The notes beneath the pieces were generated by a model. The model did not search any database. It was given only the letters and a program-made list of their open reading frames with translations, and was not told the DNA's origin. A stretch of 64,000 nt of DNA from Gonapodya prolifera JEL478 (taxonomy: Eukaryota > Monoblepharomycota > Monoblepharidomycetes > Monoblepharidales > Gonapodyaceae), in assembly GCA_001574975.1 (NCBI GenBank), contig KQ965799.1, forward strand, positions 62,001-126,000. Direction: 5' to 3'. A program made the position numbers and the translations under genes. Each line of letters opens with the position of its first letter. Positions within the stretch are counted from its first letter, which is position 1. This document shows, piece after piece, positions 16,621 through 27,225 of the stretch.

Positions 16621-16684
16621 CGTCATCAAACTTGATGTGCGACTAAAAAGCGCAGCTTTTGGTGTTTATTGCACGCCAAAAAAT

Positions 16685-17096
16685 GCCGCCACCTTTGTTT
16701 GATCCGGTCGAACTGAATATGGACAGGGAGCGTATGTATCTTCCTGCCTCGGTCCTCGTGCGGCGTCTTCTCATCTCTTTTATCCTTCCGCTCTACTTTT
16801 CGCCATATCACTCTCCTCCCCTCCGAACTCGCCATCCACATCCTCACCTTTCGCCACCCCTCTTCCCGGCCCTTCGCACCATTGGCCTGGTCTCCCGCCC
16901 ATGGCGCACACCCTGCCTCAAAAATCGGATCTGGCGCGCTGCATTCCATCTCATCAACCCTTCTTTACCTGCTCCTTCCATACACGCATGGGTCCAGGAC
17001 TTCCTCACACATCCACACGTCAATTGCCATCCCCACACCTCCCACCCGCCCCACCACTCGGTCCTCAACCGAAATCACCTCAGCACCCTCGCTTAA
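16685..17096 (+). pseudogene. F-box gene remnant
   Basis: An F-box can be read across two frames. LLPSELAIHILTF (from about 16810) ends in one frame. In the next frame the second half follows: LFPALRTIGLVSRPWR, then LKNRIWRAAFHLINP. No donor or acceptor pair explains the frame change. The reading fades out by about 17090 with no recognisable downstream repeat. It is probably a broken F-box gene, or a functional one spoiled by a base error. It may be related to the F-box gene 1 kb to its left. Confidence 0.4.
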
Positions 17097-17099
17097 GTA

Positions 17100-20000
17100 C
17101 GAGAGACGCTAGGGATGGGTTGAACTACGTACCGCGGCGGCCCCTGCGGACCTCGGTGGAAGTGGTGAATGTTGAGCATGGTAAAAACTCAACTTCACTT
17201 CCTCCACTGGAGTTCCCGTCGTCACCCCTGGAGACACTCCCAGCATGATTTTTGATGGTCTGGAATGCAGAAAGAGAGTTGGGGCGGTGGCTAATGGGGC
17301 TAGAGAAGGTGGAATCTGGACTGGAATTGTTGCGCACAGTCCCCGTTTCCTCGACCCCCCGCACTCAGCCAGGGTCGCCACCACGGAGAGTCAGACGCAC
17401 ATATGCGGAGATGATGTTGGGGTTTGGCGCAGCCCACTCGTGTACCGCGTCAGAAACGTTATCGTCGGAGTTGGGATTTTTGACAAACCTGAAACCAGGT
17501 GTGCCGATGCCCCGAAACTCCGGTCGTGTCATACCCACCAACCACCCCACTGGGATGACGCTGGGGACTGACGCAACCAATCGGAGGGCCACGTTGGAAA
17601 TTTCATTTTTGGGCAGGGTTTCTTTGGCAAGGCTGAAACCAAGTGCGCCGATGCCCCCGACCTCGGGTCGTGTCACACCCTCAAACAACCCCACCAATAA
17701 TTTGTGGGGGGTACAGGGCAGAACGGTGGAATTGGGAGCCGTGCAGGGGAGCCAAGGGTTGGTAAGGGCAGGGCACTCCTCTGTTTTAAAATCAACCTTT
17801 TCTGTTGGTGGAGCATCCCCAACAGCGACGGACGCCTTCTTTTACGTCACGATCGACCAGGAGTCGGAGCCTAAGAACGAGGTGAGGGCCCTGCGTCTTC
17901 AGCTGGATCGACAGGAGGGACCTCCCCCGACCTCCAACTCATCAGATGACCGCTGTGCACACATACGCTGACTGTTCAAATCGACGAGGTTACGGTTGGG
18001 GTACCCAGAGTCGAAGGAGGGGCAGCAATGCACTGGCCTTTTGACATCTGCACCAACAACCACTTCGTACTGTGGGAAACACTCACACGCCTACCACTGC
18101 ACAAGGGGCACAAAGTGCATTACCTTTCTACCTCCGGCAAATCCAACATGACGCAGACGTCGGAAAGGCCAGGAGCAGAGCCATACAGGATTTATATGGA
18201 ATTTGGGATAGGACGGGTGCGTTTTGGCTGGAGAGACGCCGGGTGAGAACAGAAATGGGTGGGAGGGACTACAAAACGAGGTTTGAGACGGCAGGAAGAC
18301 AGAGTTACTGGGAGTCGTGATGTCGTGCGAGGAACTGGTGGCGGAATGAAACGTGTTCAAACCTGCCAGTCGCAGAGCATATATTTATGACGCACGCACC
18401 TCCTTGTGGGATGTTCTGGCCCAAGGCTGAACTGCTCCGCTGGAGCAGACATTACAATACGGCGTACGCGTACTACGTCTCATGCACTCTCGCTTTTATG
18501 CACCTTCCCTACGCACTGCGCGGGAGGTTGATGTGCGGCATCCAACTCGCGGTATGTGGAATGACAAAGTAGTGGACATTAAGTACTGGCTAAGACGGAA
18601 GGCCTCCAATATCAAGGTGAGAGAATTTTGTGGTTGAACGATCATGAAGCAAGGTTGTGGATGTTGGCCGTCATGAGTGGTGGGAACAGTTTATTCATCC
18701 GCCACTCCCAGTGCTGGAGAGTATTCTAGTACTCTACATTGTATGATTCAATAAATATTGTGTTTGATGAAAGATAGATCCTTATTTATAGATTGCCATG
18801 AAATGAATAAGAGTGCGTTCTTGCGCTCCATTAAAAATACTAATTCGCGTTGGTTTTGTTTATCGGGAATCGCCGCGAAATCATGAAAATCCTCCTCGGT
18901 TTCAGGCGGATCGCTTGCACATGACGCAACGAGTGTTGTGCATTGTCGAACTTTGTGGTCCTCCAGTATATCACAGTCCGCATTGAGTCTCTCGGAACTG
19001 GCAATAAAGAGCACTTAAGCATCTCGCTGTGCACTGCGTATTGGAGTGAAGTGCTTTGTGATTAAGCTGAGAGGGCGTGAGACTCTCTGACGCGAAAACG
19101 GCACGAGCACTTGGGACCACGCATCTAGCCTTGCTTTCCGGTAAAAAGGAACGCTGGAGCATCTTTTAATACTCAATGCATGCATCTCTTAGAGCTGCGG
19201 CTTTGCCCGATGCCTTCGAGGCTGGCGAGAGGTTTTGGTTCTTGGAATATATAGTGGAAGCGTAATGCATCTCTGAGCTTAAAATACTACGACAGGTGCC
19301 ACACTTTCGGTGCAGTTTTGCGTAACGATTATGAAGTGATTTTCGACGAGACATCTCCATGCCGTGAGTGTACACATGATCAGAGAAGTGGTTTGACGTA
19401 CCTGTATTCAACTATGTCAGCCCAAGTTTTTGCGGACTGTCACTGAGCGTCAAACCAAAATAAACTACTAATATGCAAAGATACTTTTGCCACGTTCTGG
19501 GGCTGATTCTTGCAGAGTGAGCTCAGCTGGGGGTTCTGTGTTTTGAACTGTCATCTGCCGCTCCGTTGTTTGCTTCGATGACATCATACAACTTTGTGCC
19601 ACAAAAACTACAGTGCATTGAATAACTAAGTCCTAACTGAGGATAACATTGCGCGGAGTGGAATTGATTACAGGTCTTGTGCTTTCTCAATACCGTCCAC
19701 CAATGGACAATGCAGACTGCAAGGTTTCCACGGAAGCAGCGCGCCCTCACTGCCATACAAGTGTGTCGACGCCTTTTCACGCTTTTACTGCTCCTGGATC
19801 TGGGTTCTTATATGCTCGTGCCAACGTCAAAAAACCCTCTCCGTGGAAAATCTACACCAAGAATGGCTCCAAAAATCAAAAACTACTCCCCCAAAATTTT
19901 CCCCGCTCCGCGGGGCAGATCAAAAACTCCTAGGTAGGGGTGGCCCCGTAGGTTCCACCCAAACAAGTCACGCAGGAGGTGCCAGTTTGCAAATTTAATT

Positions 20001-22493
20001 TCTTGCTTCCAAGCCTGATAGGACGCCTCTTGGCCTTCGCGATTGCTCGCGCCGTGCAGTAACACGTCGCTCCCGAGCACCTCAGAGCACCTTTCCCCAC
20101 GACCCCACGAGCTGGCACCTTTCTGGTTCAAGGCAAGGTCTGTATTTTGAGCAATTGAAGGGTCTTTTGCTGCACTGCAGCGAAAAACGACGTTTGCCTT
20201 GGGTTGGAGTTTCGTTCATCGCAGCCAAAATTCGTCATTTGGATCGCACTTGTCGGTCTTGAGCGGTGAAAGCCGACTTCTTGTTGTATTTTGGTTAAGT
20301 TCACGTAGACAAGAGGGGAAATCCGCACTTGAGGACAAAGAATGTGGGTTCCCACCGCAAGTGCACCAAGCACCGTAAAAATGTCACCTGATTGAGCGAT
20401 TTGTGACCACAAAGCACGTATTCACTATATGTGCTTGGGGCGTGCGTGGCTCTGTGTCGAAAAGAGCCGTTTTTGGCGTACCCGAGGGCAGTGGCCGGAT
20501 GTGAATTCATGGCCCAAGGGCGCGCACATCAAATACATATCAGAGAAATGGAAGCGCGCGATTCATCGCTACATACATCAATATTAGCGAGCAGTAGACT
20601 TTACGCGGGCTGTGTGTCGTGGAGCGACAGCTGGTGGATTTTGCGATTTCGTGGTTGTGTTTTATCAACCTGGGCGTCCCATACCAGTACTGCAAGCCTG
20701 GTGCCACCACCCCTGACATGCGCGGCGGTGTTTCGGATGTTGTGTGCGCAGCAACGTGTCACTTGCTCCCGAGCTGCGTTCGCAAAGACGCCGTTCTACT
20801 TGCCCCTCATGTGGCGCAGTGGCACACAAGGGGCAACTAGAACGGTCGGATTGCTCTCGCTGGGTGAGCGCAAGCACCGCTTTCTCGGCACGCCACAGTC
20901 TCACTTGTACTTGTGCATCTTGGCTCCATATAGCACGGTCCGCCGTTGCCTCCACATCCGATGAGAGGCCCAATTCCTTGCACAAGTTTTCAAACACTCA
21001 CCCGGTGCCTTTCACGAATTGCATTCGAAAATAGAAATCACCGCACGCAACCCAAAAATCATGTATTTTGTTATTGGCGTGGTGCTGGAGACAATGCAAG
21101 ATGCTCGGGCTGCACAGGAAGACGCTGAATGTGCCGGTATCGGGATCATTGCCGGACATGTGTTCCACCACCGATCACGCAATTCCAACCAGACTCACCA
21201 ACGCAAGTGTCTCTGGCGTGCTTTGGCCGTCACTGAGCACCGTCTGATCATGCACTTACCTCGCTTGCGGCGGCGTGACAGGCGTGGTCACCAGCGCATT
21301 CACCGTGTCTGCAGGTGAGACATCAAAGGTCAGAGGAGCTTTTCTTCGCTCCTCTACGCACTGCAAGCTGTCGCGATGCCCCTTGTGGCGAATGCAGTAA
21401 CTTACTTCGACGATCGACACACTTTACACAATCTTGGCTTCTGCGCAGAGTTGTGAGAAAGCCTCCACTGCGAGATGAAATAACTTATTTTGTAATAGGC
21501 GTCGATCGATTGCAGCGTTTAAATTGAAACAGCTTCAAAGGTGCCAAGTGCCCAGAGTCGAACGTGAAATTGTTGAACAGTCGTATTCACACCCATATTG
21601 CCTGTACTCTGTTGTTGCGGCCACCGCACTGCTTCCCAAAGCCACCTCACTAACAACACCAGATACCGCGCTGAAGGAAAACCTTCCGTAGTCGCCAAGC
21701 AGGTGGCATATCCTCCTCGAGTCCGACCAATGGTTCCGCCTTCAACAGCACCAACTGGTCCTGAATCACGCGAAAGCCAACATATCCCACCAAAATTTAC
21801 CGGAAGTGCTCGGACGGGACCGGCCGCCGGGGACGACGCGCGTAGGCCCAAAGCCAACAGCCAACTGCCCCCCGTCCTCTAATCTGGCATGTACTGCAAG
21901 CAAGCAAGACAAGAGTGGATCCCGGTCGTGGACAGAGGTCGGAGGACAAACACTGAAGGCGGGGATCGGGGCTGGAGGGGGCACACCTTGTGCGGAAGCA
22001 GACGCACGAGGACAGTCGGCGTACCCATCCACTCTTCGCCGATGCTGTCAAGTCAAGTCCGTCAAGAATCCACTCCCATTCTATTATTCTCTTCCGTTCG
22101 ACCGCCCGCGCGGCTTCAGCCTCCTCGCTCGCTGCAGCATTCCTCATGAACTTGAGTTGAAATGAGCGGTGAGACATTCGCCAACAATATTAAAATATCT
22201 TGACGGAAACGAAAAGGCCCACAACATTCCAATTTATCACCACCAACGTCAATACATCAGATTCAAATTTAGATTCAGTTTCGGTTTCGGTTAACGAAAG
22301 AAACAAAGGAAAGAAAGGAAAAAAATTGGAGTTCAAAAATCGCCCTTCACACCACGACCACGCCCGCTCTCATTCCCCTCCCACATCACATCGACCACGA
22401 CAATTGCGCCACGCACGTCCCTCTCTCTCCCAAACTCTCCAACCCCTCAGGTCTCAAATCTCACGTCCCACGCCTCCCCTCACGGCTCACGCC
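17100..22493. other. Long gene-poor stretch with anonymous repeats
   Basis: I could not support any gene here. It holds a two-copy 144-bp repeat inside a 239-codon open frame at 17252-17971 of unknown status. There are several short frames at 19.8-21.5 kb with no domain that I recognise, and a pair of diverged similar segments near 21050 and 21475 (both read YFVIGV). No reverse transcriptase, transposase or tRNA signature was seen. Confidence 0.5.
17444..17730 (+). repeat. Two-copy diverged tandem repeat, 144-bp period
   Basis: The segment around CTGAAACCAGGTGTGCCGAT (17489) recurs around CTGAAACCAAGTGCGCCGAT (17633), 144 bp downstream. Similarity continues through a CGGTCGTGTCA / GGGTCGTGTCA stretch and a CCAACCACCCC / AACAACCCCACC stretch. 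The period is a multiple of three, and the frame stays open through both copies on each strand. Coding status is unknown. Confidence 0.6.
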
Positions 22494-23528
22494 TCACTGC
22501 CAGTCAGTCGGAACGGGATCCAACTCCCCGACGGCGAACCACTTGTGGCCCGCGTTGATCGTGCTGGCGGGTGCGGGGGCGGGGGAGGCGGGTGTTGGTG
22601 GTGGGGCGGGGGCTGGTGCTTTGTGAGGGGTGGGGATTGAGGCGGGGTGAGGGGGTTGGTGTAAGGAAAGAACGAAAGACGATGAGTGATCAGCAACAAC
22701 CAACAACTCGGTCAGTGCTATGGCACTTGTGCCTCTGGCTCGCTCTGCGTCCTGCAACGATTGCATTCCGCTCCGCTCCTCGAGAAAGTATCTCGCCTTC
22801 CCGCTTTCTCGCCTTCGCGTTGCACAGAGAATTCCGCTCCGATCCGCGTGCATCATTCGCTTAGGCGGGTGTACTCGCTCCGCGCATGGAATCTGCCTCA
22901 GACTCAACTTACCAGGTGGAGGTGTGGCAGGCGGAGGCGCCGGAGGAGTCGAGTGCGGGGGTGCGGGAGGAGGCTGAGATGCGGGAGGCGGGACAGGGGC
23001 CGGTGGGGAAGGAGGAGGTGGTGGTGGTGTAGGAGCAGGAGGGGGAGTGGCCGGAGGAGGAGACGGAGGAGGCGTGGAAGGAGGAGGGGCCGGAGCGGGC
23101 GGCGGCGTGGGAGGCGGGGCAGGACCCGGTGCCGGTGGTAAAGAAGCGGGAGTCGGTGCAGGTACTGCGGGTGCGGGTACCTTTGCCGCCGCCGCCGACG
23201 TTGCCGCAGGTGCAGGTGCCGAACTCGCCGCCGCAGCTCCGCTATCCGTCGCGGTGCCCATACCCGCCTGTGCGAGCACATTTGCATTTCCCGGGTCCGT
23301 CAACGTGGCGACCCCCTGGCTTCTCTTTGACGCCACGACTCCCGCGGCGATCCCGCCGGCCGCCATGAGCACGACGACGGCTGCCACTGAGATTGCGAGG
23401 AAGCGGTTTCTGCGGAGGAATGCGAGGGTGCGTGTTGTGCGGGATGAGGATGAGTGAGAGTCTGGGGAGTGGAGGACTGCGACGCCGCGTGGCACGTCGA
23501 GCGCGGATTCGAGCGAGGGAGCGGACAT
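22494..23528 (-). CDS. Single-pass membrane protein with long Pro/Ala-rich ectodomain
   Basis: Two exons, 22913-23528 and 22494-22618, separated by a 294-bp intron (GTAAGT donor, ACAAAG acceptor). The N-terminus is polar, then a basic stretch (RNR) precedes a hydrophobic segment FLAISVAAVVVLMAAGGIAA (about residues 43-62), consistent with a signal anchor. The rest of exon 1 is almost entirely Pro/Ala/Thr/Ser (PPP-rich). The second exon adds a short non-repetitive tail, GHKWFAVGELDPVPTDWQ. It resembles a cell-surface or wall-associated stalk protein in composition only; I do not recognise a family. The intron carries one of the palindromic repeats described elsewhere. Confidence 0.6.
   Translation of the reverse strand: MSAPSLESALDVPRGVAVLHSPDSHSSSSRTTRTLAFLRRNRFLAISVAAVVVLMAAGGIAAGVVASKRSQGVATLTDPGNANVLAQAGMGTATDSGAAAASSAPAPAATSAAAAKVPAPAVPAPTPASLPPAPGPAPPPTPPPAPAPPPSTPPPSPPPATPPPAPTPPPPPPSPPAPVPPPASQPPPAPPHSTPPAPPPATPPPGKLSLRQIPCAERVHPPKRMMHADRSGILCATRRRESGKARYFLEERSGMQSLQDAERARGTSAIALTELLVVADHSSSFVLSLHQPPHPASIPTPHKAPAPAPPPTPASPAPAPASTINAGHKWFAVGELDPVPTDWQ
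22833..22870 (-). repeat. Intronic palindromic repeat, copy E (proline-rich gene intron)
   Basis: On the minus strand, CCCGCCTAAGCGAATGATGC followed by GGATCGGAGCGG. Sense with respect to its host gene. Confidence 0.45.
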
Positions 23529-26500
23529 TTGGGTTGGGTGGATGGGAGTGACGATGGCGCAGAGGAAATTGAGAGTGATGGGATGGGATGAGAGGAAAGG
23601 TTTTCAGTGGATTGAAATGCAAAAATGAACCGGGAAGAGCTATAGTGTGAGGTACAGCGGCGATCGGAGGCGATCGGAGGCGTGGTGTTAGGCCGCAGGG
23701 CGCAGGGACGGGGACCACGTCTCGTCGATCGTCCTGGGGTTATTTATTTGTTTGTGTGACCTGCGTCAAGCCGCCAAGAGAAGATGTCGGTGCGGCGAGG
23801 AGACCCCGGTACGGGGTGCATTTTGGGATGAGTCGCACTTGGATGTGAGTGGTGGAGAAGGGGGGACAGGACCAAAAGGTAATTCGGGGGGCGCATTTGT
23901 GTGCGTCGGAGGTCGGGTCGGGGATGAAAAATGCACAAGTGACTCAGTCTTTTTGTTTATGCATTTGGTGTGGATGAGGAGAGGGGGAAGTGTGTCCATT
24001 CGTGGAGAGCGCAATCCAATGGATCACTGGCGCACTGGAGCACGGCAACAATGGACACTGTCACTTGGGGCAAAAGCTAACTTGCTGCGACGCTGCAAGA
24101 GAGTATTTCGTGGCATAAATAGAGATCAAACTAAAGCGTTTACAAGGCATCGAAAGCTTGTACACGGGTCGCGGCTGCAGTCGATGGCCGATGCGAATAT
24201 CATGTAACAACACCTCATCGCGAATGCAAGTCAATGCGAAGTACGCTACCGACTGCCAAGATGGATGTCAATCGCAACAGTCTCCAGACCAAAAGGGTTT
24301 CGGCCATTTTAATCGTGCATCAAAATCTTCACCATTCCTCCTCCTCCTCCCACATCGACTCTCATGTATGAGTCTTTCGTATTTAAAAGGGCATCGGTCT
24401 CTAATGCATCGGTGCTCTGAGAAACTTACAATTTGGAGAGTTTGTTGACATTGTTGTGAACCGCAAGAGAGTACAAAGATAGTGTTATTCTACGAAAGAA
24501 CGCAAAGCCTGAAATTCACGCTAAATCATGATTTACATATTGAATCCGTGATATCGGTGTAATAATCTTTTATGCAGACGCCCGGACGGGACACGTTCCA
24601 CCGTCAGGGCGACTTCACTTCGAAACGAGATCCAAAGTCTTCCGAATAACGAGTCATAATTGAATTTCCTCATGACTCTATTGCGAATAATTCCCTTTCA
24701 CATCTGCCCGCAGCTGCCATTTTTAGCTCGACTCGACCTAGTCTGCGTGGGCCGTCCGCAGGGTGGGTGACACGGTCGTTCGCACAACCAAAGGTAAACT
24801 CTTCCATCTCCTTCCATCCACCCACCATCCCCTCCCCCGCTCTGCCACATCAAGCCAAGCGAGCTCCGTCAACTAACACGAGCGTACAGAAGAAAGACTG
24901 CCAGCCCTGGCGGTGTTGGCCAAGATGGGACTGGCGATGTGCTCGAAACGGCTCTGGAGTCTCCATGCCTTGTTGGGCTTTGCTTTCCACTCGCACTCTC
25001 TGATGACGACAAGACGGCATGCGGAATTTCTCTCCCTCTCGCTCTATCGGACGCACAAGGACCGGTGCTGCAACTTCCCATGACGCGTCGTTCCCTTGAG
25101 AAGACCGGTTTTCGATCTCATGTACCCACACGCACCCACCATCTACGCATTCCGGTATCTCTCACCTCTCGGCGAGTGTGATATCCGAAGACGTCCCGTG
25201 GCGTGGGAGTCCGTCCGGTCCCAGGGATGACTGTTATCGACCTCACCCAACCAATGCGACCAAGCACGACCCTGCCGATGACAAGTCAGTATGCGAAAGT
25301 CTCCTCTCTCTCTTTCTCTCTCTCGTTTGGAGAACACACGGTGCTCCCACAACATCCCATGACGTGGTGTTCGTTCCCTCGGGATGACCAGTTTCAACCT
25401 CATGTACCCACACATGTCACCATCTCAGCATAGCGGCATCTCTCATCTTTCGGCAAGTGCGAAATAAGACGAGCTCTTTGCTGCACAGGAGACGACGCTG
25501 GTTCGATCAAGACGGTATGGGAGGCAAGGTACTTGGCGCTTTGAATGCAGTCGCGCGAAGAATTGCGCTCCTCCTAAATGGATTCCGGAAGTTGAATTTG
25601 TATATGTGCACTTCGGTTTTGGGCAGGGGCTCAGACAGGTCACTATCGGTCAGAGCCTTGACCTGTCAAAGCGCAAGAGCACAGGCCCATCTCTACTCGA
25701 TCGCGCTTCTTCAGATCTCTTGCTAACAAGACCTCGAAACTGATTGCTCTCAAGATCGCTCTTCCCAAGCCTGTGTCCTTCTTTGCCGTGTCAAGTTGTC
25801 GCAGAACGGCAGGGACCACTTCTTGCCCGCAATGTACCATATCTCACTCGATTGTCAACGTGAACGTGGATTCTGGACTGCCCGAACCGAAAGTGGCCGA
25901 TTCTGCCGATCCTCGTGGAGCGATACCAACGTAAGATTGGTTCCTCTCTTCTCCACACTCCCAAGCCGACGGAAAAGGATACTTGCACCATTTTTACTTG
26001 CTTTTCTGTACAACGGAAGCATCGCCAGTCTCCATCAGACCACAGACTGCACCAAGGCTGACATTCTGCTGAAGTACTTCGCCTCCCCCGTGTCCACTGC
26101 ACGCAAAGTGCGGACCTGCAGTGGGCCGGAGGAGGGACAGTATTGTGCGAGGTATCTGGGTGGTGGCGGACGTGGTGTGAATTGGGAAGGATCGATGGGA
26201 TGGAATGTGGACTATTTAGTTGGTGGCAACACACACGTCATTGAAAGTTATTCTCTTGCTCTCTAAGTACTTCTACAACGAAAAGATGCTGGGGAAGGCT
26301 GGAATGCTAACGGGACGGCCCATATAATTTCTTCAATCCAGAGCATACGATGATACGACAGGGAGGCCAATGAAACTTATATTTCACTAAAGGGCATTAA
26401 AAAAACGAAAAACCCCACTTCTTGCTCTCTTCTTATTTTCTACGGGTGGTGGTGAACTGTGCATATGCCTTTAAAAGCTGCATCTTTGGTCAATCGACCC

Positions 26501-26538
26501 ACCGTTCAAAGCATTCACAAAAGCTCTCATAACGCGCA
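23529..26538. other. Gene-poor stretch
   Basis: Contains the upstream flank of the proline-rich gene, a set of diverged tandem repeats at about 24996-25470 and otherwise short unrelated frames. No gene supported. Confidence 0.5.
24996..25470. repeat. Diverged tandem duplication, about 272-bp period, with a third partial copy
   Basis: CCCATGACGCGTCGTTCCCT (about 25077) followed by CTCATGTACCCACACGCACC matches CCCATGACGTGGTGTTCGTT (about 25357) followed by CTCATGTACCCACACATGTC. Both are followed by CATCTCTCA / TATCTCTCA and TCGGCGAGTG / TCGGCAAGTG. A third, partial copy lies between them (about 25195-25262, CGACCTCACCCAACC). A CT-rich run occupies 25301-25327 in the second copy. Confidence 0.6.
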
Positions 26539-26571
26539 ATGCAAAGCTCTAAACACACAAAACTTCAAGCT

Positions 26572-26745
26572 ATGACCAAATCGAACACCTTGCGCGTTGC
26601 TACGAGACCGAACGCCCCACGCGCTACAACGGCTCCCGGCGCGGTCCAAGGCGGCGGGTCAGGAAGGCCTGCTAGGACCCAGCGCAAGGCGGCGCTCAAG
26701 TGCATCGAACGGAATAAGGCGATTTCGCGTCAAGAGACCTTGCCG
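26572..26745 (+). CDS. Possible first exon or partial gene, basic low-complexity peptide
   Basis: An ATG at 26572, about 100 bp downstream of a TATA-like ctttaaaag, opens 58 codons rich in Arg/Ala/Thr. It ends exactly at a GTGAGT donor in phase 0 (after ETLP). No matching next exon is obvious. A phase-0 acceptor directly before the ATG at 27304 would join it to the gene downstream, but the intron would be 558 bp, longer than any other here. It may be a separate small gene or a diverged copy of the downstream gene's start. Confidence 0.3.
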
Positions 26746-27225
26746 GTGAGTGTGGGGATGGTTTGGCAGATGTTTGGAAATTCGGGCGGGGTCGCTACGC
26801 ACCGTCCGATGCGAGCAGAAAACGCCCGAAATGGGTCGCGATGGTTTTATTTGTGGTAATGTGTGGTTCTGACGCGCTCTCGCTCTGTTTTTTCGCGTCT
26901 CTTATGGAACGCACAATCACCATTTACTTCAACATCGCTCGACCCTCTCTCACCCTTCTTCTCTCGCTCGGTGCCCTTTTCGTATTTGGACTCGTTCTCT
27001 TCGCTTTCGGTGCTTCTTCCTCGATCTTCGGCTCTTTTTCTGGATTTTCGTCGTGACTCGGTGTTCACATCTCTTCGACCAACAACCATGACACTTCTCC
27101 ACCGAAAATCTCCTTTCTTCGCTGATTCATGACCTTTTCCTTGGTTCTACACACTTCTTCGCTCTGGACGAACTCTCTTTTGTGTTGTTCGACATCCCTT
27201 AACTGTCGCATTGCTCTGCTCTGAA

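Noticed and set aside
16145-16702. Plus-strand frames of 77 and 107 codons
   Set aside because: No domain, no splice context and unremarkable composition; chance frames.
20440-20470. Hairpin followed by T run resembling a bacterial terminator
   Set aside because: Eukaryotic context with no gene end nearby; a six-base stem is expected by chance.
16017-22493. Possible transposon or retroelement in the gene-poor stretch
   Set aside because: No reverse transcriptase, integrase, transposase, terminal repeats or target-site duplication could be seen.
22571-23457. Gly-rich plus-strand frames
   Set aside because: Antisense shadows of the Pro-rich membrane protein. They have no splice support or domain.
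25495-25515. GGTTCGATCAAG as a possible tRNA B box
   Set aside because: The preceding 70 bases do not fold as a tRNA.
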